Of a stretch of 31,194 nt of DNA, positions 7,395 through 15,526 are shown piece by piece; the stretch's first letter is position 1, and each line of letters opens with the position of its first letter. The notes beneath the pieces were generated by a model. It saw only the letters and a list, made by a program, of their open reading frames with translations, was not told the DNA's origin and ran no database searches. The position numbers were made by a program, and so were the translations under genes. Origin of the DNA: Candidatus Iainarchaeum sp. (GTDB lineage Archaea; Iainarchaeota; Iainarchaeia; Iainarchaeales; DTGL01); assembly GCA_017608575.1 (NCBI GenBank), contig JAFCFP010000004.1, forward strand, positions 1 to 31,194. Reading direction: 5' to 3'.

Positions 7395-8143
7395 ATTTTT
7401 AACTCCATTAAGTCCTCTGCAACAATTACTTCCCCTGAAAAAGCCTTTTCCACTTCCCTTTTCGCTTTCAATGGATTAACCATTGGATAAAAATGTGTAA
7501 GCAAAACCTTTTTTGGTTTGGCTTGAGCTACAATCAAAGAGCATTCTTTTGGAGTTAAATGCTCAAAGCCCTGCATTTTGTCAGGCAAAGAGCATTCAAG
7601 CACAAGCAAATCCGCGTTCTCGGAAATGCTTTTAATTTCCTCACAATAGCGTGTATCGCCTGAAAAAACCACGCTTTTGCCACAGTGTTCTATGCGATAA
7701 GCCAGTGCGGGCACTGAATGCCTCACCGGCCTGCTTTTAACATTAAATCCAAAAAAGTCAATTTTTGAAAGCGAAAGTTCTTTAATACTGACATCAAAAT
7801 CAAGCCTTTCAATGAATGGAAACGCTTTCACTATGCTTGCATAGAACTCTTTCACTCCACTGGGTCCAAACAGGTGAAATTGTCTTTTTTCAATGCCCTG
7901 CTTGAAAATCTTTGAATGCTTTTTGAAAGCCAAAAGCGAAACCAAGTCAAGGGAATGATCCGGATGCAAATGCGTTAAAAAAAGGGAAAAAATTTCCAAA
8001 GGATCAACAACTTTTTGCAATTGCCTTAAGTTACCCAAGCCAAAATCAATCAACATTTTTGAAGAACCGTTTTCGAGAAGAAACGCGGCAGTGCTTCTTT
8101 CCTTTGAAAGAATTGTTCCCGAACCCAAAACAGTCAGTTTCAT
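7391..8143 (-). CDS. Metallo-beta-lactamase fold hydrolase, RNase Z-like
   Basis: 250 aa. The N-terminal strand MKLTVLGSGT and the zinc motif H58-L-H60-P-D62-H63 are typical of the RNase Z/ElaC branch. Further ligands are likely in RPVRHSVPALAYRI, VFSGDTRY (Asp) and LLTHFYP (His). The usual HEAT-type motif of tRNase Z is replaced by LECSLPDKM, so 3' tRNA processing cannot be assumed; another phosphodiester or lactone substrate is possible. It starts 9 bases after aspS ends and overlaps the downstream phosphatase gene. Confidence 0.82.
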   Translation of the reverse strand: MKLTVLGSGTILSKERSTAAFLLENGSSKMLIDFGLGNLRQLQKVVDPLEIFSLFLTHLHPDHSLDLVSLLAFKKHSKIFKQGIEKRQFHLFGPSGVKEFYASIVKAFPFIERLDFDVSIKELSLSKIDFFGFNVKSRPVRHSVPALAYRIEHCGKSVVFSGDTRYCEEIKSISENADLLVLECSLPDKMQGFEHLTPKECSLIVAQAKPKKVLLTHFYPMVNPLKAKREVEKAFSGEVIVAEDLMELKI

Positions 8144-8152
8144 TGGATTCCC

Positions 8153-9463
8153 TCAAGGAGAAAGCCTGTCAGGATCCCTTGGAAGAAGAATTACTTCGCG
8201 AATGTTTTCAATGTCAAGCAGGCTTTGCACAATTCTATCCAATCCCAAGCCAGTGCCACCATGCGGTGGACAACCATACTTAAATATTTCCGCATAAGGA
8301 GCCATATCTTTATCCAAGTTAATTCCAGCATCTTTTGCTTGGGCTTTAAGGACTTCATAGCGGTGTTCTCTCTGCGAACCCGTTGCTATTTCAATGCCAT
8401 TCCACATTAAATCAAAAGACATTGAAATGTTTGGCTCGTTTGCAGGTTTCATGTGATAAAAAGGCCTTACAGCAAAAGGATACCTGTAAACAAAAACAAA
8501 TTCTGATTTGTATTTTTCTTTTATTATTTGCGCCAGTATTTTTTCTGCTTCCAAATTCAAGTCCTCGTCTTCTCCAAGGATAATTCCTTTTTCTTTCAGC
8601 AATTCTTTGGCTTCCTTCATTGTCAAACGCGGAATTTTTTTAGGAAAAACAAGTTTTCTATTCCAAAGAGAAAGCTCTTCACTGCATTCTTCATTCAATC
8701 TCTTAAAAATATGCCTGAACAATCCTTCAACTGTATCCATTACATCGTGTTCGTCTTTAATAAATCCCTGTTCAAAATCAATGCCAGTGAATTCAGTTAA
8801 ATGCTGTGAGGTTCTAGACTTTTCAGCCCTGTAAACTGGAGCAATTTCATAAACGCGCTCCAATCCAGCTGCAACAAACATTTGCTTGTAAACCTGTGGG
8901 CTTTGAGCCAAATAGGCTTTTTTATCAAAATATTTCACTTCAAACAATTCAGCACCTGTTTCAACACCAATAGTTGTGAGCTTTGGAGTGTTAATGTTAA
9001 TAAATCCCTGTGAGTCAAAGTATTCTGAAACAAACTTGAACACTTTTCCACGGATTTTAAAAATTGCAAAACTTTTCCTATTTCTTAAATCCAAAAACCT
9101 GTGATCCAGCCTTGAACTCAAATCTGATTCAATTTTTCCGCTTGTATCCAATGGCACTGGTGCTTGTGCTTTTGAAACAATTTCAATGCTTGATGGAATT
9201 ATTTCAACTCCTTTTTGGGCTTTTTCTGATTTTTGGGCTTTTCCAACAACATACAAAACAGATTCCTTTGAAATGCCTTCAAAGGAATCAAAAACTACTT
9301 TTGGGGTTTTTTCCTTGTGGAGTGTTATTTGGATTTTTCCAGAGCGGTCTTTTAAAATAATAAACTTTAATCCGCCAAAATCCCTCAAATCGTGCACCCA
9401 GCCCTGAACCAGCACTTCCATTCCTTTTTTTTGAGGCACATCTGAAGCAAAAGTTCTATTCAT
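8153..9463 (-). CDS. aspS: Aspartyl-tRNA synthetase (archaeal type; possibly non-discriminating)
   Basis: 436 aa class IIb enzyme with an N-terminal OB domain, motif 2 FRAEKSRTSQHLTEF and motif 3 in PPHGGTGLGLDRIVQSL, ending LLPRDPDRLSP as in archaeal AspRS. Aligned from memory to the Thermococcus enzyme, the specificity Trp26 in GWVW is His here (GWVH, H24), and the partner Lys85 falls on Gln83. His or Gln at the first site is associated with enzymes that also charge tRNA-Asn. It sits in an operon between an endonuclease III-like gene (20-base gap) and an MBL hydrolase. Confidence 0.95.
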   Translation of the reverse strand: MNRTFASDVPQKKGMEVLVQGWVHDLRDFGGLKFIILKDRSGKIQITLHKEKTPKVVFDSFEGISKESVLYVVGKAQKSEKAQKGVEIIPSSIEIVSKAQAPVPLDTSGKIESDLSSRLDHRFLDLRNRKSFAIFKIRGKVFKFVSEYFDSQGFININTPKLTTIGVETGAELFEVKYFDKKAYLAQSPQVYKQMFVAAGLERVYEIAPVYRAEKSRTSQHLTEFTGIDFEQGFIKDEHDVMDTVEGLFRHIFKRLNEECSEELSLWNRKLVFPKKIPRLTMKEAKELLKEKGIILGEDEDLNLEAEKILAQIIKEKYKSEFVFVYRYPFAVRPFYHMKPANEPNISMSFDLMWNGIEIATGSQREHRYEVLKAQAKDAGINLDKDMAPYAEIFKYGCPPHGGTGLGLDRIVQSLLDIENIREVILLPRDPDRLSP

Positions 9464-9483
9464 TAAAAACCCCCTTTAAAGCC

Positions 9484-10182
9484 TTATTGTTTGTAATAGT
9501 AACAGTTTTTATTAATTGGGCATTCACTGCATTTTGGATTTTTTGAACAATAATTCTTTCCAAGTTCAACAAGCAATGCATGGAATTCATTATAGCATGC
9601 AACAGATTTTGGAATGCCTGATTCAAAAAAGGCTTGCAGTTCAGCATAGGAATGGAATTTTTTTGCAAAAACGCGTTCTGCAATGCGTTTGGTGTAAGCA
9701 TCCACTACAAAAACCGGCTTGAATGCAGCGTACAATAAAATGCTGTCAGCTGTTTCAGGGCCAATGCCATGCAGTGAAAGCAGTTCTTCGCGCAATTTTT
9801 CAACGGGCTTTGAAAGCATTTTTTCAATGCTGCCATTATAGCATGACACAATATGCGCTGCGAATCTTTTTAGGCGCACTGATTTCTGGTTAAAGTAACC
9901 GCTTGAACGAATGAGCAATGCAAGCTTTTTCTGCGAACAGGAATTAATTGCTTTAACTGAAAGCAAACCATTGCGTGACAAATTCTCAATTGCTTTTTCA
10001 ACATTCTTCCAAGAAGTGTTCTGTGCCAGAATCGCGCCAATGCAGACCTCAAATTTTTGCCTTTTAGTCAAACCCGCGCGTTTTTTGTAGGAAGGCTTTA
10101 CTGCATTGGGTTCAGTGACAGGCCACCAGCCCTGTTCGCCGAATGCGTTTAAGAGCAGATTGAAAAGTTTTAATGGCTTCAT
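9484..10182 (-). CDS. Endonuclease III-superfamily DNA glycosylase with Glu at the lyase Lys position
   Basis: 232 aa. The helix-hairpin-helix LLSLHGIGPETADSILLYA (about 134-152) leads to the catalytic Asp161 in VFVVDAYTKRIAER. A C-terminal iron-sulfur motif uses C212, C218, C221 and C227. The position of the Nth catalytic Lys (GRK in Nth) is Glu143 here (GPE). By family knowledge this points to a monofunctional glycosylase of the MagIII type that removes alkylated bases, rather than a bifunctional AP lyase. It lies in the operon directly upstream of aspS. It should not be named nth. Confidence 0.88.
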   Translation of the reverse strand: MKPLKLFNLLLNAFGEQGWWPVTEPNAVKPSYKKRAGLTKRQKFEVCIGAILAQNTSWKNVEKAIENLSRNGLLSVKAINSCSQKKLALLIRSSGYFNQKSVRLKRFAAHIVSCYNGSIEKMLSKPVEKLREELLSLHGIGPETADSILLYAAFKPVFVVDAYTKRIAERVFAKKFHSYAELQAFFESGIPKSVACYNEFHALLVELGKNYCSKNPKCSECPINKNCYYYKQ

Positions 10183-10226
10183 TTAAAAAAAATTGGCAGG
10201 AAAAGCTTTTAGTTTTGTTTGAAGCA

Positions 10227-11216
10227 TTACACAAATTCTGGCAGTGACTGTTGATAGTTTCTTGATTCAAGCGGTCTCGCGGGAATTTTTAGCTTCCTTT
10301 TAATAGAGCTCGCTAGCTCTCTTGCAAAGCCATGCATTGTCAAAACATTCTTTGGCTCTGCCTGTTTAATGTATTCAATCAATTGATTGAAGTCAGCGTG
10401 GTCTGAAAGTGGAAAAACCTCGTCAAAGTGGTGCCTGTAATTCCAACCCGTTGCTTTGGCACAAACAACTCTTTTATTGAGTGAAAACTGTAATGCTTGA
10501 ACCAAATGCCTTGAACAGAGAGCAGGTGGCATTATTAGAATGCTTGAATCCTGCAGGTTGTGGTCTAATTTAATGTATTCACCGAGTGAAACACCGTGTT
10601 TTTCGTAAACTTTGTTGTTGTTGTAAACGCGTTCATGCACTAAAGGAACAATTCCAAGAAAAGCATTGCAGAAAGCAGTAAGCTCTTGGGCTTTTCCCGT
10701 GCTATAACCTGCAAGCAGGACATAATTGTTCTTTTTAATGTTTTTTTTAATCCATAAAGCCATTCTTTCATAGACCTCACTTCTTGGCGGAAAAGAGTAA
10801 TCGGGCAGACCAAAAGTGCTCTCAATTACAAGTGTATCACAATGCAATGGAACCGCACCCTTTTGGATCAATGAATCCTGTAATTTAAAATCACTAGTTA
10901 CAGCAATTGATTTGTTGCCTTCAATGAGTGCTTGCACCGAACCAAGGATATGCCCTGAATTGTGAACTGAAAGCGTGAATTCGTCGAATTCAATTTTTTT
11001 TCCGTTTTTTAATGGCAATGCATTTTTTGCTTTTTTAAAGTTTTGTTCAATCAATGAAAGCGTTGGCTTTGAGCAAAGCACTGAATTCTTTCCATTAAAG
11101 TGAACATGGTCAGAGTGCGCGTGGGAAATGAGAACCGTGTCAGCATTGCTGCCATTGGCTGGATCAATTACCAGTGAAGAATTAATACAAATGCCTTTTT
11201 GTTCAAAAACTTCCAT
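10227..11216 (-). CDS. Beta-CASP metallo-beta-lactamase nuclease (COG1236-like)
   Basis: 329 aa. Zinc motif SHAHSDH uses H32, H34, D36 and H37. Then come NSGHILGSVQ (His), AVTSDF (Asp), VIESTFG (beta-CASP motif A), a beta-CASP insert with GYSTGKAQEL, PLSDHADF (His) and the final LTMHGF (His). The order matches the exonuclease/mRNA 3'-end-processing branch, acting on RNA or DNA. It is shorter than the aCPSF proteins and has no KH domains. A minus-strand TATA (TTTATATT around 11239-11246) is about 27 bases from the ATG. It heads the five-gene operon. Confidence 0.85.
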   Translation of the reverse strand: MEVFEQKGICINSSLVIDPANGSNADTVLISHAHSDHVHFNGKNSVLCSKPTLSLIEQNFKKAKNALPLKNGKKIEFDEFTLSVHNSGHILGSVQALIEGNKSIAVTSDFKLQDSLIQKGAVPLHCDTLVIESTFGLPDYSFPPRSEVYERMALWIKKNIKKNNYVLLAGYSTGKAQELTAFCNAFLGIVPLVHERVYNNNKVYEKHGVSLGEYIKLDHNLQDSSILIMPPALCSRHLVQALQFSLNKRVVCAKATGWNYRHHFDEVFPLSDHADFNQLIEYIKQAEPKNVLTMHGFARELASSIKRKLKIPARPLESRNYQQSLPEFV

Positions 11217-11335
11217 TAAAAAACGCCTCTTAAAAGAATATAAAAGCAGAGAATAAAAAACTGCCTGTTATTCAAAGGCAATGCAGGAAAAGCAACCGAA
11301 AAACAATTTAAAGGATAACGCACTAATAATATGCG

Positions 11336-12448
11336 GTGTTTTTAGTGCATTCAATGCAATTGCTCGAAAAAGCAATAAATGAAGTAAATGCATTGCATTA
11401 CCGTTTAAGGGACAGAAACTGGGCTGAATTTGCGCTTTATTCTTTCATTAACGAATTAGAGGAATCAATTCACTCACTTAAAGACATTCAAAAAACACTA
11501 ACAGAACTGGAAAGAAAGCTTCCAAAACATGCAAGGGAAGAAATAAACTTCAAGCCGCTTTTAAAAGACTTTGAAAGGCTTGGCGAATTCTTAAAACGCA
11601 ATCTTCAACTGGAAAGAAAAAAGGAAACAAGAATACAGGAAGTGCATTTTCGCGAAAAAGCAGAAAAACCGGAATTATATGCAGCATTACAACAAAAAAT
11701 GCTTTCCATTCTTGTCAGAGCAAGGTTTTTGCTTGAAAGGGTTGCAATTGCGTTAAAAAAAGAGCACTACGAGGAAAAACTTGAAAAGGGCTCGGCTGAA
11801 AAAAATTTAATGAGTTTGCTTGCAGCAAAAGAAGAGGAATTGCAGGAATTAAGAAAAAAATACGATGAAATAAAAAAGAAAACATTTCTTGGAGTAATAC
11901 GCGATGAAGTGTCCGCTGACTTGGAAAAAGACTTATTGGACTTGGACAGAAAAATGACAACTGAAAAAAAAGAAATAGAATCATTATGGGATCATTACAG
12001 GATAAAATTCACTTCACTGCAACAGGAGTTCTTGAATTTGAGAGAACGCTTGCAGCTTTTAAGCGGAACATTTGAAGACTATGTTGACAAGACAGGGGAA
12101 CTAATTGCGTTGCTTAAAAAGGAAAGGGATTATGCAAAAAAAACAGTTCTTGAAATGGAAAACGATATTTTGAGGCTGAGGAATAAGTACAGCATTGAAT
12201 TGCTTGGATTGGAGGAATCAAAAGCAGCTGAAAGAAAAAAAGCCGAAGAAAAGCTTGGCAAGCACGTAAGAAAGCTCGAAAAAGACATTGAAAGCAAGGA
12301 CAAAATAATTGAACACTTAAAGGAAATAATAAAACAACGCGAAAAAGAAATTGCTTCACTTGAAAGGAGAAGAATTGCGTTAAAGCTTTTGCTCGAAGCA
12401 AGAAAGCCAGCTAAAAAGAAAAAAAAGAGAAAGAAAACAAAAAAATAA
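11336..12448 (+). CDS. Long coiled-coil protein with lysine-rich tail
   Basis: 370 aa, almost entirely heptad-like helix, with dense runs from about 140 to 350 (for example LMSLLAAKEEELQELRKKYD and KLEKDIESKDKIIEHLKE). The C-terminal 18 residues are nearly all Lys and Arg. No enzymatic motif is visible. The architecture suggests a structural or chromosome-associated protein, with the basic tail binding nucleic acid. The start is GTG 11336, or ATG 11354, six codons further on. An AATTTAAAG TATA-like element near 11305 fits a leaderless start. The function is unknown. Confidence 0.75.
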   Translation: MFLVHSMQLLEKAINEVNALHYRLRDRNWAEFALYSFINELEESIHSLKDIQKTLTELERKLPKHAREEINFKPLLKDFERLGEFLKRNLQLERKKETRIQEVHFREKAEKPELYAALQQKMLSILVRARFLLERVAIALKKEHYEEKLEKGSAEKNLMSLLAAKEEELQELRKKYDEIKKKTFLGVIRDEVSADLEKDLLDLDRKMTTEKKEIESLWDHYRIKFTSLQQEFLNLRERLQLLSGTFEDYVDKTGELIALLKKERDYAKKTVLEMENDILRLRNKYSIELLGLEESKAAERKKAEEKLGKHVRKLEKDIESKDKIIEHLKEIIKQREKEIASLERRRIALKLLLEARKPAKKKKKRKKTKK

Positions 12449-12451
12449 AAC

Positions 12452-12859
12452 CTATTTTGTTGGCACGAATTTGTCAGGATGGAACAAATAATTAATTAAA
12501 TGCTGGAACCATTTTTCCACAAGCGCGTCTTTTTCCATTAAAAGTTCATCCTCTGATTCAATCTCGTCTATTTCAGACACTTCAATGGCTTTAATTATTG
12601 GAACACCTGTTTTGAGTTCCACTTCAACAAGTTTTTCTTTGAGAATCCCTGCCTCTGAATCCTTTTCAGGGTGAAGGCACAACACAAAAATTAAGTCAAA
12701 ATCCTGCGCCCTAGAATAAGCCTTCATTGGAAGGTCAAGTTTTGACGGCACAAACTCTGCTTCAATTTCAAAATCAGCTATTTCTTCAAGCAGTTTTTCC
12801 TCCAATTCAGGGAAAATGTTTATTCCGCTTTCAAAATCTGACAAAAACAAAAGCCTCAA
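12452..12859 (-). CDS. Lumazine synthase / archaeal riboflavin synthase-fold protein (divergent)
   Basis: 135 aa. The pattern resembles the archaeal riboflavin synthase RibC: MRLLFLSDFESG at the start, AEFVPSKLDLPMKAYSRA in the place of the VPG..DLP motif, FDLIFVLCLHPEKD for the strand and loop after it, and a final HLINYLFHPDKF helix like RibC's YYLLFKPEYL. No other riboflavin gene is nearby, and the active-site residues cannot be confirmed by eye. It may be a repurposed fold relative. It converges with the coiled-coil gene (stops 3 bases apart) and is divergent from the surface-protein gene. Confidence 0.55.
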   Translation of the reverse strand: MRLLFLSDFESGINIFPELEEKLLEEIADFEIEAEFVPSKLDLPMKAYSRAQDFDLIFVLCLHPEKDSEAGILKEKLVEVELKTGVPIIKAIEVSEIDEIESEDELLMEKDALVEKWFQHLINYLFHPDKFVPTK

Positions 12860-12936
12860 AACAATCCACTCTTTAAATATTCTGGATTTATAATTAATGG
12901 TTAAAAGTATTAAATAACCTTTCCCATTTCATTATA

Positions 12937-13743
12937 GTGGTTTTAATGGATGAAGACTTTGAAGACAAACCATTAAGGCACCCATTTGAAGACTTTGAAT
13001 TCGAAGAACCACAGAGCCAATGGAAGGACAGAATAACCAGTGCAATTCCTAAAAAAATTCCAGCCTTTAAAGGAATTCCAAAAATTCCTCCAGGAACAAT
13101 AAAAGCAGTGATTGTTCTTGCAGTGCTGCTTTTTGCTGCATTCATGGTTTTTTTTGTCTGGCCATCAATGCAACCAAAACCACTGCAAATAACCCTTTTA
13201 ATACAGGATACTGAAGGAAACCCAGTGCAAAACAACAAAATAACCTTTTTTGATGAAAAAACAAAAAGAGAAATTTTTTCAGACCAAGGCAAAGAAAAAT
13301 ATGAATTAAAAATAACACCTGGCTCGTTTATTCTGACCGTTATTGCACCTGAATTCAAAACAGCCTCTTTTCCAATTAATGCAAAGGAAAAAACAACCCA
13401 GAAAATAACGCTTGAAAAAGACCTTGAAATAATCATTGAAAAAATTTCACCCATTCCGGATATTGCAAGCGGTGAAACAAAAGAAGCAATAATCACTTTA
13501 AGGAACACCAGCCGATATGACAGGGAAATAGAACTCGTATTTGAAGAATTCAAAAAATTAAGGCTAAGAGCAGTGCCTCAAAAAATAATTGTGCCAGCAG
13601 GCGAGACCGCAAAAGCAACAATATTTGTAACACTGGCAGAGGTTGTTTCATGGGAAGAAACCGATGCAGGGATTGTGAGAATAAAGTACACCCATGAATC
13701 TTTTCCTTTAACGGTTAAATTGCTTGAAGAGAGAAAACAATAG
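12937..13743 (+). CDS. Single-pass membrane protein with extracytoplasmic beta domains
   Basis: 268 aa. A cytoplasmic acidic N-terminus of about 60 residues precedes one transmembrane helix (AVIVLAVLLFAAFMVFFVW, about 61-80). Outside, the first domain (ITLLIQDTEGNPVQNNKITF ... SFILTVIAPEFKT) resembles a carboxypeptidase-regulatory/PEGA-like beta sandwich. The second (ASGETKEAIITLRNTSRYD ... IVPAGETAKATIFVTL) resembles the archaeal S-layer-associated COG1361/NEW-type domain. It is probably a cell-surface structural or adhesion protein. The start is GTG 12937 or ATG 12946; a TTAAAAGTATTAAAT element upstream favours a near-leaderless start. Confidence 0.75.
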   Translation: MVLMDEDFEDKPLRHPFEDFEFEEPQSQWKDRITSAIPKKIPAFKGIPKIPPGTIKAVIVLAVLLFAAFMVFFVWPSMQPKPLQITLLIQDTEGNPVQNNKITFFDEKTKREIFSDQGKEKYELKITPGSFILTVIAPEFKTASFPINAKEKTTQKITLEKDLEIIIEKISPIPDIASGETKEAIITLRNTSRYDREIELVFEEFKKLRLRAVPQKIIVPAGETAKATIFVTLAEVVSWEETDAGIVRIKYTHESFPLTVKLLEERKQ

Positions 13744-13774
13744 TTTTTTATAAGAGAAAGCAATTATTCCTGTT

Positions 13775-14758
13775 ATGGTTCCATTTGAACTCGCAATTGC
13801 AACCCTTGCAATTGCAATTGTTGTTGCTGCACTGGCAATTATTACAACAAAAGGCTTTCTTTTAAAACTACAGGGCTTGAGGAATTTTTTTCTAAAAGAA
13901 GGCGGCTTGGAATTCATTAAAATGCCGCGCTTGTCCCAAATTGGAGAAAAAGAAATAAAAGGAATTGAATTGGTGCATTTCAAGGGAGGTTCTGGGCTTG
14001 AATTCCTTGCAGTGCCAGAACTCAAAAGAGAAATAAAAGAAAAAAAAATCAATCCGGAAATTTCACTGCTCACTGGAAAAAACCTTTCAGGTTATTTTTT
14101 ATTGCTTACAAAAATGCTTTTCCTCTTTGAAGAAAAACCAATTTTTTTAACAATAAAAGAACGCGAACTTGAAAAATTCAAAAAACACACTAACATTTTA
14201 ATTTCAATTTACAGGCACGGCAACCAAATAAGTGAAAAAATAAAAAAATTGAGATATGAGTTTATGAAACACGCCATAAGCGAGGAAGAGTTCAGGAAAA
14301 AACTCGCTGAATTAGAGCTTTCAAGGAAAAGAACAGGCGAAATCGGCAAAGTTTACGACGGCTATCGTTATTTTTCTTATCCATTGGAAATACTAGCTGA
14401 CTTGAAAAGGTTCTGCGAAACAGTGCACGAAAAAGGAATTGTTATAATGACAATAATTGATGAAATGATTTTAAAGGACAAAAACAATGCTTTTTCTTTT
14501 ATTGAAAACGCTCTTGGAATTTGCCAAAAGCACAAAACGCCATTGCTATTAACGCTTGAAAAAGGCATTTTTTCAAAGGAAGCCGAAAACCGTGTTAGGT
14601 CTTACGCTGAATTCATTTTTGACACAGAACTGAAAGAAGGAAAACGCTTTGTTTCAGTGAAAACACTGGAAAAAGTATTCAACGAAAAAGACATTGAACA
14701 TGTTTCAAAAGACCTCAACAAATTCCTCTCAAAAGTGGGCTTTATTGGGGAAAAATAA
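13775..14758 (+). CDS. Membrane-anchored protein of unknown function (DUF835-like region)
   Basis: 327 aa. An N-terminal transmembrane helix (about residues 4-26) is followed by a soluble domain. The C-terminal 120 residues read as alternating strand and helix with GIVIMTIIDEMILKD, KHKTPLLLTLEKGIF and YAEFIFDTELKEGK, recalling the degenerate RecA-like DUF835 fold but without a clear Walker A. A charged helical middle (about 150-200) may be coiled. It starts 31 bases after the surface protein and is probably cotranscribed with it. I do not assign a function. Confidence 0.6.
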   Translation: MVPFELAIATLAIAIVVAALAIITTKGFLLKLQGLRNFFLKEGGLEFIKMPRLSQIGEKEIKGIELVHFKGGSGLEFLAVPELKREIKEKKINPEISLLTGKNLSGYFLLLTKMLFLFEEKPIFLTIKERELEKFKKHTNILISIYRHGNQISEKIKKLRYEFMKHAISEEEFRKKLAELELSRKRTGEIGKVYDGYRYFSYPLEILADLKRFCETVHEKGIVIMTIIDEMILKDKNNAFSFIENALGICQKHKTPLLLTLEKGIFSKEAENRVRSYAEFIFDTELKEGKRFVSVKTLEKVFNEKDIEHVSKDLNKFLSKVGFIGEK

Positions 14759-14768
14759 TTAAAAGCAA

Positions 14769-15395
14769 TTAAGGCAATTGGCTTTTGTGCTCAATTGAAT
14801 GCATTAACACGTCTGCAACTGTTTTAAGAAATAGGAAGACAACAATTAAAGCATCGACAGCATGACAAAAAAAGGGACTGCAGAACACAACAAAATGCAT
14901 TGGCAAAATTCTGACGTAAGGATAAAACATTACTTTTCCAATGTTTTTTCTTGGCTGCGGTTTCCTTGAATAAAAAATAAATGAAATTAAATGGTTTGCA
15001 AAAAACAATGCCCCAACAGGAAGAGCACTCACTATTTCTGAAAATGAAATGTGAAAAGGTAAAAAAGGAAAATTAAGAAGGAATATGGCATACCCCAAAT
15101 GGAAAAAGCCGTAATGAAAGGCAAAGAAAAACGCTGTAAAAACCCTTGCACTCTGTGTTGTCTTGACAGGTCTATTATCTATTCTAAAACCCTTTGTTGA
15201 AAAATCCTTCAATGAAAGAATTCTTAAAAAATTAAAAAAACCAATGGAAACGCTTTGCAGCCAATATACCCAAACAATAAATCCAAAGCTCAATTGCTGT
15301 GCCACTGCAAGAAAAATTGTAAAAAGGTTCACAAAAATAAGCGATAAAACCGTTGGGTCTTTGAATAAAAACTTTAATTCAGTCAATTCGCTCAC
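14769..15395 (-). CDS. Integral membrane protein, DUF6498-like
   Basis: 208 aa with about five or six membrane helices. The pattern VYWLQSVSIGFFNFLRIL near the N-terminus, FFFAFHYGFFHLGYAIFLL in the middle and YVRILPMHFVVF followed by FLFLKTVADVLMH at the end matches what I recall of the DUF6498 family, including the conserved His residues. The role is unknown. It ends 10 bases after the convergent stop of the upstream plus-strand gene, and its 5' end lies next to the tRNA-Thr gene. Confidence 0.7.
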   Translation of the reverse strand: MSELTELKFLFKDPTVLSLIFVNLFTIFLAVAQQLSFGFIVWVYWLQSVSIGFFNFLRILSLKDFSTKGFRIDNRPVKTTQSARVFTAFFFAFHYGFFHLGYAIFLLNFPFLPFHISFSEIVSALPVGALFFANHLISFIFYSRKPQPRKNIGKVMFYPYVRILPMHFVVFCSPFFCHAVDALIVVFLFLKTVADVLMHSIEHKSQLP

Positions 15396-15419
15396 TTCAA
15401 TGAACGCATTTTTAATTTA

Positions 15420-15491
15420 AGCCCCAGGGGGGATTCGAACCCCCGATCTGCAGATTACGAGTCTGCTGCATTGCCACTATGCTACCGGGGC
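15420..15491 (-). tRNA. tRNA-Thr (anticodon CGT)
   Basis: On the minus strand the acceptor is GCCCCGG/CTGGGGC with one G-T pair. The anticodon stem is GCAGA/TCTGC with loop CTCGTAA (anticodon CGT). The T-arm is GGGGG-TTCGAAT-CCCCC. The discriminator is T, as expected for archaeal tRNA-Thr. No intron and no encoded CCA are present. Confidence 0.95.
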
Positions 15492-15526
15492 ATTAAATGG
15501 CATAACAAATAGCGTTCTTGGAGTTT

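Noticed and set aside
7391..8143. Naming the MBL hydrolase as RNase Z (rnz)
   Set aside because: The zinc motif fits, but the HEAT-type motif and other tRNase Z hallmarks are not visible, so only the fold is assigned.
8508..8834. 108-aa plus-strand frame opposite aspS
   Set aside because: It lies wholly inside the well-conserved aspS catalytic region and reads as Ser/Phe-rich antisense.
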